This document shows, in pieces, positions 1 through 7,672 of a stretch of DNA of 64,000 nucleotides. Under the pieces are notes generated by a model. It made no database searches and was not told the origin of the DNA. It saw only the letters and a list, made by a program, of their open reading frames with translations. The first letter of the stretch is position 1. Each line of letters opens with the position of its first letter. The translations under genes and the position numbers were made by a program. The DNA comes from CAVVGZ01 sp963747965 (GTDB lineage Bacteria > Chloroflexota > Anaerolineae > Anaerolineales > Anaerolineaceae), in the NCBI GenBank assembly GCA_963747965.1, contig CAVVGZ010000009.1, positions 38,407 to 102,406 of the forward strand, written 5' to 3'.

Positions 1-2
1 TT

Positions 3-482
3 TCACTCAGTTGACGAATTTCGTTCAAAAAGATCAAGCCAGTAATTAACATCGCTCTCATCGATGGCAGTATCTTTAGACAAAACTTCCCCATCCCCGG
101 CTTGAATGGCATCTTTGAGTTCTCCTGCAAAAACCTCCGATGAGATAATTTTCGCCCTGTTTTCCCTGGTATTTTTCTGAACCATGTGGTCAGAACTGAT
201 GACAATATAGTTCGCCGCCGATTTTCCAAGCGATTTCAGACGGGCCAGGATGGCTTCATCAGCCGAATGTCCCCGGGGCACAAAAAATGCGGCTACAATT
301 CCATAGGATCGTTTCCCGGAAAATCCGGGCGGGGCCTGGTCAAAAAATACTTCTATCCGTTTGCGTCTCTTTCGTGCAAATACCTGAAGCAACTGGATCA
401 ATTCAATTTCATCATCCATGGCAGCCAGGTCAAGCCACGGGATTTTACCAATAAGATTGTGTCCATCAATAAGATAGGTCAT
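3..482 (-). CDS. YacP-like NYN-domain protein
   Basis: Predicted nuclease-like protein of the YacP family, a stand-alone NYN (PIN-like) domain. The 159-residue product opens with YLIDGHNLIG, the conserved first acidic strand of NYN domains. A second acidic strand lies at VFFDQ (45-49), and VISSDH (94-99) supplies a further conserved Asp of the metal site. The Bacillus homologue YacP (Rae1) cleaves mRNA on the ribosome; whether this one does so is inference. Length fits a single domain. The gene is complete, with its TGA three bases from the window edge and an ATG start. It is divergent from the lamin-tail gene, with 74 bases between the two starts. The fold assignment is good; the substrate is unknown. 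Confidence 0.8.
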   Translation of the reverse strand: MTYLIDGHNLIGKIPWLDLAAMDDEIELIQLLQVFARKRRKRIEVFFDQAPPGFSGKRSYGIVAAFFVPRGHSADEAILARLKSLGKSAANYIVISSDHMVQKNTRENRAKIISSEVFAGELKDAIQAGDGEVLSKDTAIDESDVNYWLDLFERNSSTE

Positions 483-556
483 AGGCTCTTGCTTTATCCG
501 GTAGTATTTTTATTTTATCCCTAAATTATGCTATCATTCAAACAATCGGAAAAATT

Positions 557-1075
557 ATGGACAGATGGAAAAGAGCATTCCCATTTATTCTGCTGAATAT
601 CATTGTATCTGCCCTCACTACATTGGCAGTATTATGGTGGTGGGATAATTACCAGCGGCCGGCGTTCCTGAACGGCCTCCCGCTGTCTGTTGGCTTGCAA
701 GAAGGCACCAATCCTTCCGGTTCCATTTCTCAGGATTCATTGGACCATTCCGGGGGTACAGGAAAGGCAGAAATTTCGATTCTCAGTGTGATTGCTGCGG
801 GAGACCCAACCAATGAGGCAGTCCTGATTAAACAGGCTGGTGAAGGGGAGACCTGGCTCACCGATTGGAGATTGTTTGACCAGGATGGCAATACATTTGT
901 TTTCCCGGAGCTGCTCCTGAATCAGAATGGGGCTGTCCAGGTTTTTACGAGGCCGGGTATGAACACCGTAATTGAACTTTTCTGGGGATTACAGGAACCG
1001 GTTTGGAGCAGCAAAGAGATGGTTACGCTGGTGGACAATCAAAATTCCATCCGAGCCACATATCAAATACCTTGA
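557..1075 (+). CDS. membrane-anchored lamin-tail-domain protein
   Basis: A 172-residue protein with one N-terminal membrane segment (about residues 9-28, FILLNIIVSALTTLAVL) and a C-terminal lamin-tail (LTD) beta-sandwich of about 100 residues. LTD features visible are VLIKQAG, the turn LTDWRLFDQDGNTFVFP, the strand NGAVQVFTRPG, and a final RATYQIP. In bacteria such domains occur on exported or surface proteins, so an anchored protein facing outward is likely; its partner is unknown. The gene heads a plus-strand run ending in recR. Its stop is 11 bases before the next start. No clear ribosome binding site is seen before the ATG. Confidence 0.7.
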   Translation: MDRWKRAFPFILLNIIVSALTTLAVLWWWDNYQRPAFLNGLPLSVGLQEGTNPSGSISQDSLDHSGGTGKAEISILSVIAAGDPTNEAVLIKQAGEGETWLTDWRLFDQDGNTFVFPELLLNQNGAVQVFTRPGMNTVIELFWGLQEPVWSSKEMVTLVDNQNSIRATYQIP

Positions 1076-1086
1076 CGGATGGATTA

Positions 1087-1539
1087 ATGAACATCATTGA
1101 GTTGATTGCCGGGGAGCGGATTCAACAAGCCATTGCAGATGGCCAGTTCAGCAATCTTAAGGGTCAGGGAAAACCGCTCCTTGAAATTATGGATGATGAT
1201 ACCTCCGCAGAAACGCGCCTCACCCACCTTATTCTCAAGAAGAATGGCTTCATTTTGCCATGGATTGACCTGCAGAAAGAAATCCAGTCCGAATTTACTG
1301 GTGCCCGGTCATTTTTAGAGCGAGTTTACCTGGTTGGAAATGAACCCGGATTAAATCGAAAAGTTCTGCAACAGTTTGGTGAAAAGGTAGAGAAAATCAA
1401 TAGGCTGATAAGGATGTATAACCTCAAGGTTCCACTTACAAGTTTGCAGTACCTTCCCCTGTGTGTGGAAAAAGAGAGATCGGATTTCCAAAGAAAGCTT
1501 ATTAATGATTTCCCGTATATGGAAAGGATTCTATTATGA
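1087..1539 (+). CDS. DUF1992 (DnaJC28-like) domain protein
   Basis: About 150 residues matching the DUF1992 family, found in bacteria and in the C-terminal half of eukaryotic DnaJC28. The diagnostic start is visible: an amphipathic helix followed by AIADGQFSNLKGQGKPL. The rest is helical with many charged residues. The molecular role of the family is not established. I chose ATG 1087 because it begins the conserved domain directly; a start at 1003 would add 28 unrelated residues that overlap the preceding gene. The stop overlaps the dnaX start (ATGA at 1536), so translation is probably coupled to dnaX. Confidence 0.75.
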   Translation: MNIIELIAGERIQQAIADGQFSNLKGQGKPLLEIMDDDTSAETRLTHLILKKNGFILPWIDLQKEIQSEFTGARSFLERVYLVGNEPGLNRKVLQQFGEKVEKINRLIRMYNLKVPLTSLQYLPLCVEKERSDFQRKLINDFPYMERILL

Positions 1540-3167
1540 CCAGAGCCCTCTATCGCACCTGGAGGCCGGCGCTGTGGGAAGAAATTATCGGCCAGGAACA
1601 TGTTGTTCAAACCTTGAGAAATGCGATACGGGCAAATCGTATTGGTCATGCCTATCTGTTTGCCGGCCCACGCGGAACAGGGAAAACAACCACAGCCCGG
1701 TTATTGGCCAAGGCTGTAAATTGCCTGGATGCAGACCCGGGCAATCACCCTTGCAATCAATGTGAGTTCTGTTCGGCCGTGAATGAAGGCCGCTTTTTAG
1801 ATCTGATTGAGATTGATGCTGCATCGAATACCAGTGTTGAGGATGTACGCGCCTTACGCGATAAAATTAATTTTTCCCCCAATCAGGGTAAGTATAAAGT
1901 TTATATTATCGATGAAGTCCATATGCTCTCCACTGCTGCCTTTAATGCCCTCCTTAAAACGTTGGAAGAGCCGCCTGTTCATGCCATTTTTATACTGGCC
2001 ACGACTGAGGTACATAAAATCCCGCCTACCGTCTTATCCCGCTGCCAGAGACATGAGTTCCGCAGAATATCCAACAAGCAAATCTCCGATCATCTCGCAG
2101 TGATGGCACAAAAAGAAGGCATCCAGGTGGAAGAAAAAGCCCTTAACCTGATTGCCAGGCAGTCAACCGGCAGTTTGAGAGATGCAATTTCCTTGCTGGA
2201 CCAACTCTCATCACTGGGCGGGACATTAACCTTGTCCATCACTCAGAATGTACTGGGGACTGCCACAAACCAGGTGGTAATTGATTTGGTCGAAGCAATC
2301 CTGACTGGAGATGCACAAAAAGGCATATCATCCATTCATCTTGCCCTGGATGCGGGCAGCGATCCCAGGCAAATAGCCCGCCAGATTGTCGATTATCTGC
2401 GAACCCTGCTTCTCCTTCAGATGAACAGCACCCAATTCAGTGATCTCAACCAGGAGCTGTACCAGGTTTCCAGCAAACAAGCCAGGAGCTTTGCTCAGGA
2501 CCATCTGATCCAAACGATCAAGTCCTTTAATACCGCTGCCACTGAACCCAAAACTGGATGGCATCCTGCTTTGCTTTTGGAACTTGCATTGGCAGAAGCG
2601 CTCGAAACCCCTGTGGCACCCGGGCTAAAAGAAAAGCAGAAACCAGTGGATATTCCAATGGTTAATAAACCGGCAGGTATAAGAGAAAACCAACCGGAAA
2701 GAATCGAAATGCCCGTCGTACGAACAGCCCGGGTAGAAAATCCAGCCGCTCAACCTCAAACCGCTATAAATCCAGACAGCGCAAATCCGCCTGTCGACTT
2801 AAACATCCCAGGTGTTGAGGTTGAACTTAAGCAAATAAAAAATAACTGGAAGGAAATTCGTGCTTTCGTTAAGGAGCGCAGTAAACATGCAGAAGCCTTA
2901 TTAAACTCCTGCAAGCTTGTTGCTGTAAAAGATAATACCCTTTTTTTAGGATTTGCCACAGAAGTGCTCCGGTCGAATATGAATACCGATCGGAATAAGG
3001 AATTAATCCGCCAGGCAATTCTGTCTATTATGCAAGCAGATCTCAAGCTGGCATGCATCCTGATAAACCAGGATCGGTCAGGTCTTCCCCCCGAACTCGA
3101 CCTGGAAGAGGATGGGATCGTCGGAACCGCTCTTACCCTTGGCGGTAAAATTGTCAAGCAGGAATAA
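1536..3167 (+). CDS. dnaX: DNA polymerase III gamma/tau subunit
   Basis: Clamp-loader ATPase of the replicative polymerase, 543 residues. The AAA+ module is complete: Walker A GPRGTGKTT (44-52), the zinc-binding cysteines C63, C73, C76 and C79, Walker B with the sensor region IIDEVHML (124-131), the sensor-1 ATTE, and SRC with the arginine finger. A linker rich in Pro and Glu (about 375-430) leads to a C-terminal domain resembling the tau polymerase-binding region. The start overlaps the preceding stop by ATGA. The order dnaX, ybaB, recR is a widely conserved bacterial block and supports all three calls. No clear slippery frameshift site for making a short gamma form was noticed. Confidence 0.97.
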   Translation: MTRALYRTWRPALWEEIIGQEHVVQTLRNAIRANRIGHAYLFAGPRGTGKTTTARLLAKAVNCLDADPGNHPCNQCEFCSAVNEGRFLDLIEIDAASNTSVEDVRALRDKINFSPNQGKYKVYIIDEVHMLSTAAFNALLKTLEEPPVHAIFILATTEVHKIPPTVLSRCQRHEFRRISNKQISDHLAVMAQKEGIQVEEKALNLIARQSTGSLRDAISLLDQLSSLGGTLTLSITQNVLGTATNQVVIDLVEAILTGDAQKGISSIHLALDAGSDPRQIARQIVDYLRTLLLLQMNSTQFSDLNQELYQVSSKQARSFAQDHLIQTIKSFNTAATEPKTGWHPALLLELALAEALETPVAPGLKEKQKPVDIPMVNKPAGIRENQPERIEMPVVRTARVENPAAQPQTAINPDSANPPVDLNIPGVEVELKQIKNNWKEIRAFVKERSKHAEALLNSCKLVAVKDNTLFLGFATEVLRSNMNTDRNKELIRQAILSIMQADLKLACILINQDRSGLPPELDLEEDGIVGTALTLGGKIVKQE

Positions 3168-3200
3168 TTGTTAAAATTTTTCTAGATCAAGGAGATTGAT

Positions 3201-3536
3201 ATGGCAAAAGGCTTTAATCGGCCCAGGGGCAGCAGCCCTGGGGGTATGATGCAGCAGATCAAACAAATGCAAGAACAAATGGCTGCCGCTCAAGCGCAAT
3301 TGGCAGAGGAAACTGTAACATCCAGCGTAGGCGGTGGAACAGTAAAAATTACTATGACTGGCGACCAGGTCTGTAAAAGCGTGGTTATCGATGCGGAACT
3401 TCTCACCGACCCTGATATAGAAATGCTGCAAGATCTAATTTTGTCTGCAATTAATGCCAGCCTGGAACAATCCCGCGCCCTTGCAGCCGAGCGCATGGGC
3501 CCGCTGGCATCCGGTCTGCCCGGTTTGGGGATTTAA
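3201..3536 (+). CDS. ybaB: YbaB/EbfC nucleoid-associated protein
   Basis: Small DNA-binding protein (111 residues) of the YbaB/EbfC family, which forms a tweezer-like dimer on DNA. The Gly/Pro-rich start is followed by the helix MMQQIKQMQEQMAAAQAQLA, then the conserved strand pair around VTSSVGGGTVKITMTGDQ, and a long C-terminal helix. A good ribosome binding site (aaggaga) precedes ATG 3201. It lies 33 bases after dnaX and 3 bases before recR, the usual arrangement. The role in nucleoid organisation is known for the family and not shown here. Confidence 0.93.
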   Translation: MAKGFNRPRGSSPGGMMQQIKQMQEQMAAAQAQLAEETVTSSVGGGTVKITMTGDQVCKSVVIDAELLTDPDIEMLQDLILSAINASLEQSRALAAERMGPLASGLPGLGI

Positions 3537-3539
3537 TTG

Positions 3540-4148
3540 ATGGCTGTCTTACCCCTGCCGGTTAATAACCTCATATCGGCACTGGAACGCCTGCCAGGTA
3601 TCGGTCCTAAAACTGCCTCAAGGCTGGCTTTTTTCTTGCTGCGCAGCCCGGATGAAATTTCACAGCAGCTGGCAGCTGCCCTGGTGGACATAAAAAAAGC
3701 GACCGGTGCCTGCAAACGCTGTTTCCACATCACCCTGGTAGAACAGGAATTTTGTGACATTTGCCAGGATTCCCGCCGGGATGAGAGCCTCATATGCGTG
3801 GTTGAGGACCCGCTTGATGTTCTTGCCATCGAACGGACAGGAATTTTCCAGGGACGCTATCATGTCTTAATGGGAGTTCTTTCGCCGATCGAAGGAATCG
3901 GCCCTGAAGATCTAAAAATCCGCCCGCTAATCCAACGCATTCACGATGAGACAATTCGGGAAATAATCATCGCCACCAATCCAAGCATGGAGGGTGATGC
4001 AACTGCCATTTATTTACAGAAGCAGCTGCATTCCAGCGGCATTCGTATCACACGGCTGGCACGCGGCCTGCCAATGGGCGGCGACCTGGAGTATGCCGAT
4101 CAAAACACCCTGCAGCGTGCCCTGGCTGGCAGGCAGGATATGGGTTGA
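3540..4148 (+). CDS. recR: recombination mediator RecR
   Basis: Complete RecR of 202 residues, the DNA-binding mediator that with RecF and RecO loads RecA at gaps. Visible in order: a helix-hairpin-helix (LPGIGPKTASRLA, about 18-30), the C4 zinc finger (C58, C61, C72, C75), a Toprim domain beginning ICVVEDPLDV, and the C-terminal signature LARGLPMGGDLEYAD. I prefer ATG 3540. The TTG three bases earlier directly abuts the ybaB stop and would add one residue. It is the last gene before the terminator at 4215-4247. Confidence 0.97.
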   Translation: MAVLPLPVNNLISALERLPGIGPKTASRLAFFLLRSPDEISQQLAAALVDIKKATGACKRCFHITLVEQEFCDICQDSRRDESLICVVEDPLDVLAIERTGIFQGRYHVLMGVLSPIEGIGPEDLKIRPLIQRIHDETIREIIIATNPSMEGDATAIYLQKQLHSSGIRITRLARGLPMGGDLEYADQNTLQRALAGRQDMG

Positions 4149-4214
4149 CAATTTTTCTTATGTTACTGCTCTAATCTAAGTACCAGTCAGATTTTTCAAC
4201 CTCATAAAAAAAAA

Positions 4215-4247
4215 CGCAGCCCTTCCTTATAAATAATCAGGGCTGCG
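4215..4247. terminator. bidirectional rho-independent terminator
   Basis: Perfect 9-bp inverted repeat cgcagccct / agggctgcg with a 15-base loop. It is preceded by nine A (4206-4214) and followed by a T-rich tract (4252-4256), so it can act in both directions. It sits between the convergent recR and HerA-like genes and would end both transcripts. Confidence 0.88.
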
Positions 4248-4291
4248 CCAATTTTTATTAACCGGATATGAGAAATCCCAGATTAGTCCGG

Positions 4292-6799
4292 TTACTTCTC
4301 GAAAGCAGCGATTTCTCGCAGTTCTCCAGAAGGAGTCTTGACAAGGTAGTATGGCAGCCATAAGACTCCACTCAACTCAAGGAAAATATCCTTTTTAAGC
4401 GGGCTGAGTGGGATTTCTGTGATTCGGTTAGCTGCATCTGCCCATTTATCTTTTAGCTCTTGCAGTGAGTCTTTATATTCCTTATCCAGGTCACTCAAAT
4501 CCTTTTCAAGCATTTCCTTTTCCTGCTTTTCCTGTTCCAGGTTGCCCTTCGCCTGGGATGTTAGCCTGCGCTTGGTCATCGATGATGAGATACTCTTCTT
4601 ACGCTTGGATAACAAGCTGAATAACAACTCCCCATGGGTTCCCAATTCTTCCATCTTTCGTTTTCCAAGCTCATTTTCGGCTTCATCCACCTCCATCTCT
4701 TGCCTGTCAACCTTGCGTTGAATCGCCTTGATTTTATCTTCATATTTTTTAATAATGGGCTTCTGTTCAGCCATAATGGCATCATCCAAGGCTTTCCTGT
4801 AGCGCTTTTGAAAATCTTCCTCGGATTCATTAAGTTTATAATACACTTTCAAATCCTCATTTGCCTTGATTTGAACAGTACCGGTACGGTAAATCCAATC
4901 GATGAAATCGTTTTGCATAGATTTAAGCTGGCGATCGTTAGACAACCAGACTGGAAGCACAGCATATCCCTGGTTTGGAATTGGCTGGCGGTCAATTTTT
5001 TCCGGGAGAATATTCTTCCACGAATAGGTCGGCCAATCCAGCATACCTCCTGCAAAGTCATCCACAAGTGCAGTTACCCGCTTCACATAATCCACTCCAT
5101 AACGGTTGGAAATGTAGCGTACCTGGGCTTGGGAAAGGAGAGCTGGTTGGTAAATAATTCCTTCCGCTTCCGGGGATCCTTCGATATCCATTTGGTTGTT
5201 AGAAATTGCTTTTGCTATTCCTATTTCATTGGATAAGAAATATTCATCAACCCCGGGTGGAACCGCTGGCTTCGTTTTATAGTATTTGCTGGAGACAACC
5301 CCGGATGATGTCCTCACTGGTGCAGGTTGGGCGGCGCCGGTTTTCATATCAACGGGTGAATCCTTGGGTGTGGGTGTTGCCGCTTCCTGGGCTATGCCTG
5401 CGTTGAGCAGCCTGTTCAGAGCGGGAATCTGGTTTGGGGTAAGAGGGCCGGCCAGGTAGTTCATCGCCCACCTTGTTTGGAAAACCGCCGGTTTGGATTC
5501 GTGGACATTATGCATCAGGAAAACCCGTTTTCCCAACCCTGAAATCATTTTGTCAACCTCGCCGATATCCAGGGTACCGCCAGTGTTCTGCAGGCCGTCC
5601 AGCAGACGCATCTTATCCCGCTCCGTTTGCAGCCGGCCGATCATCCAGGTGCCCATATTCGAGAGGGCTTTGTAATCCAGGTCAACCGGGTTCTGCGTAG
5701 CCAGGACAAGACCAATGCCAAATGCACGGGCCTGCTTGAGCAGCCGCAGCAGAACACCCCGCGAGGGTGGATTCTGAACAGGGGGCAGGTAGCCTAATAC
5801 TTCATCAAAATAAACCAGGGCCCTCAATCCGCTGGTTCCTCTTTGAGATCGCATCCAGGTCTCGATGGAAGCAAATAACAGGGTCACGAAAAACATGCGC
5901 GTGCTGTCATCCAGGTGTGCCAGGTAAAATATGCTGTGGCGCGGTTTACCTTCCGGGGTGTACAAAAGCTGGCCAACATCCAGGGACTGTCCTTCCATCC
6001 ATGTATTGAAGGAGGGAGACGCCAGGAAATTATTAAGCAGCATAGCCAGCTCAGTGCGGTCTTTGACCGGGAAGAAACTATCCAGGGGGAAAGCCCCCAG
6101 CCTTTCCATGGGAGGGTTCTGAACCTGCATGATCAGGTCCGTGAGGGTTAGGGATTTTCCCTGGCTCCAGGAATATTCCATCAGGTTGGAGAGCAAAATA
6201 TGCTCGCGCGACCGCAGCGGGTCAATATCTGCCAGGCCGATAAGGTTCAATAAACCCGAGATTGTGCTGGAGATAAAATCACGCAGGGCTTCGCTGTTTT
6301 CCTTCCAGGGCATGTTTGGAACTTCAAAGGAAGCCATAATATTTATCGGAATCCCGGCAGTGGAACCGGGAGTATAGATCGCATAATCCACAGCCGATGA
6401 TAGGGCAGTGATTTGTTCCGGGCCCAAACCCCAATCTGCCAATCCTTTTTTCCACATGGCTGCCGTTTCTGCGGCTTTTTCAGTTACGCTCTTGCCTTCC
6501 CGGCGCGCACTTTCAGCATCCATCCAGGGTTCAAAATCCTGCTGGGATAAGTTTGGAAAATGGAGCGCCAGGTTGGTCAAATCCCCCTTGGGATCGACAA
6601 TAATCGCCGGGTATCCCTGCAGGGCAGCTTCCTCAAGCAGGCCAATACCCAGCCCCGTTTTACCGGAACCAGTCATGCCGGTGATAACAGCATGGGTGGT
6701 CAGATCGGTAGGATCATAATAGAGGATTTCCTCCAACCCTTTACGGGCTGCCTGATCATATAACTTTCCGAGATAAAACATATTCTTATTGTCTGCCAT
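4292..6799 (-). CDS. HerA-like (DUF87/DUF853) P-loop ATPase
   Basis: An 835-residue FtsK/HerA-superfamily ATPase. The Walker A is GMTGSGKT (41-48). The strand IIVDPKGDL follows, typical of HerA-like proteins. Walker B is LVYFDEVLGYLPP, and the sensor-like ATQNPVDLDYKALSN is followed by the hexamer-interface segment. A charged coiled coil lies at about 640-780 and the C-terminus is compact. Relatives are DNA translocases or pump-like ATPases. No NurA nuclease or phage gene lies nearby, so a link to end resection is unsupported. The gene stands alone with its own promoter (6850-6878) and a GGAGG ribosome site, and ends at the shared terminator. Substrate unknown. Confidence 0.8.
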   Translation of the reverse strand: MADNKNMFYLGKLYDQAARKGLEEILYYDPTDLTTHAVITGMTGSGKTGLGIGLLEEAALQGYPAIIVDPKGDLTNLALHFPNLSQQDFEPWMDAESARREGKSVTEKAAETAAMWKKGLADWGLGPEQITALSSAVDYAIYTPGSTAGIPINIMASFEVPNMPWKENSEALRDFISSTISGLLNLIGLADIDPLRSREHILLSNLMEYSWSQGKSLTLTDLIMQVQNPPMERLGAFPLDSFFPVKDRTELAMLLNNFLASPSFNTWMEGQSLDVGQLLYTPEGKPRHSIFYLAHLDDSTRMFFVTLLFASIETWMRSQRGTSGLRALVYFDEVLGYLPPVQNPPSRGVLLRLLKQARAFGIGLVLATQNPVDLDYKALSNMGTWMIGRLQTERDKMRLLDGLQNTGGTLDIGEVDKMISGLGKRVFLMHNVHESKPAVFQTRWAMNYLAGPLTPNQIPALNRLLNAGIAQEAATPTPKDSPVDMKTGAAQPAPVRTSSGVVSSKYYKTKPAVPPGVDEYFLSNEIGIAKAISNNQMDIEGSPEAEGIIYQPALLSQAQVRYISNRYGVDYVKRVTALVDDFAGGMLDWPTYSWKNILPEKIDRQPIPNQGYAVLPVWLSNDRQLKSMQNDFIDWIYRTGTVQIKANEDLKVYYKLNESEEDFQKRYRKALDDAIMAEQKPIIKKYEDKIKAIQRKVDRQEMEVDEAENELGKRKMEELGTHGELLFSLLSKRKKSISSSMTKRRLTSQAKGNLEQEKQEKEMLEKDLSDLDKEYKDSLQELKDKWADAANRITEIPLSPLKKDIFLELSGVLWLPYYLVKTPSGELREIAAFEK

Positions 6800-6849
6800 T
6801 CTGATATCTTTCCTCCTGCAGGTTGTATTTGATTATCCTCTGCATTTTA

Positions 6850-6878
6850 ATTATAGTGGTATCACTAATTTACTTCAA
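6850..6878 (-). promoter_or_regulatory. sigma-70-type promoter of the HerA-like gene
   Basis: Read on the minus strand: -35 TTGAAG (6878-6873), a 17-base spacer, and a perfect -10 TATAAT (6855-6850). Transcription would begin near 6843, leaving a leader of about 44 bases that includes AGGAGG before the ATG at 6799. Predicted from sequence only. Confidence 0.6.
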
Positions 6879-7046
6879 CTGCATCATGGTTAATATGAAT
6901 TTTCGCCATCAACCTCAGGAGAGAAATTCAATCTGGATAGTCCAGGGCGAGATAACCACTGGTACCAGAGACTGGGCAGCCAGGTAAGGTAAAATATCAT
7001 TATCATAGAACAAACTCTGGAAAAAATACAAGGAAGGAAGGTATCC

Positions 7047-7622
7047 ATGGCTTCAGATTTGGAAACAATTCAGAACTATATTAATGATTTCAAGTTAACC
7101 TTAGAACGCATACCGCCAGAATCCATTACATCGGTAATCCAGGTATTAAGAAAAGCCAGGGACAACAAGAAACATGTTTTCTCATTTGGAAACGGCAGCA
7201 GCTCCGGGACAGCAGATGTTTTGGGTGTGGCTTATGGTAAAGGAGTCCTGAAATATTCCCGTCTCCCCGGCAGACCGTCTTTACGGCTGATCAGCCTTTC
7301 CTCCAACATGCCGCTCTTCTCTGCCTGGGCGAATGATTCCGCTTATGAGGTTGTGTTTTCTGAGCAGCTTCTCAGCATGGGGGATGCCGGGGATGTAGCG
7401 ATTGGAATCAGTGCCAGCGGAAATTCTCCCAACGTTATTAAAGGGTTACAGACTGCCCGCCAGATGAATATGACAACCATCGGCTGGACAGGATTTGATG
7501 GCGGAAAAATGAAGGAGTTCTGTGATATTTGTTTTGCTGTCCCATCCAGCAATATGGAGCACATTGAAGATATCCACATGATCCTTAATCACATCATCCT
7601 CCACTGTCTGCGAAATGAATAA
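7047..7622 (+). CDS. SIS-domain phosphosugar isomerase (GmhA-like)
   Basis: A 191-residue single SIS-domain protein resembling GmhA/DiaA-type sedoheptulose-7-phosphate isomerases. Visible are the phosphate-binding FSFGNGSSSGTADVLG (about 46-61), the second SIS motif IGISASGNSPNV, and a C-terminal helix with HIEDIHMILNHII, which carries the His and Glu/Asp residues used in GmhA-type sites. The start has a strong purine-rich ribosome site (7031-7041). The likely role is isomerising or sensing a sugar phosphate for surface glycan synthesis. The first SIS loop has SSSG where GmhA usually has GGSAADA-like residues, so a regulator or another sugar isomerase is possible. It is convergent with the cytochrome gene. 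Confidence 0.7.
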   Translation: MASDLETIQNYINDFKLTLERIPPESITSVIQVLRKARDNKKHVFSFGNGSSSGTADVLGVAYGKGVLKYSRLPGRPSLRLISLSSNMPLFSAWANDSAYEVVFSEQLLSMGDAGDVAIGISASGNSPNVIKGLQTARQMNMTTIGWTGFDGGKMKEFCDICFAVPSSNMEHIEDIHMILNHIILHCLRNE

Positions 7623-7625
7623 AAA

Positions 7626-7649
7626 GAGCTGCCCTGGACAGGACAGCTC
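7626..7649 (-). terminator. rho-independent terminator of the cytochrome gene
   Basis: Hairpin gagctgccctg / caggacagctc with one mismatch and a 2-base gap, so the real loop is about 4 bases. Read on the minus strand it is followed by five T (complement of 7621-7625). It lies just after the reconstructed stop of the minus-strand cytochrome. It could also cap the mRNA of the plus-strand SIS gene, but no T tract follows on that side. Confidence 0.6.
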
Positions 7650-7672
7650 ATAATCGAAAACAACTATAACTA

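Noticed and set aside
4634..5236. A 200-residue plus-strand open frame within the HerA-like gene.
   Set aside because: Antisense to a well-conserved ATPase gene, with no ribosome site and no recognisable motifs.
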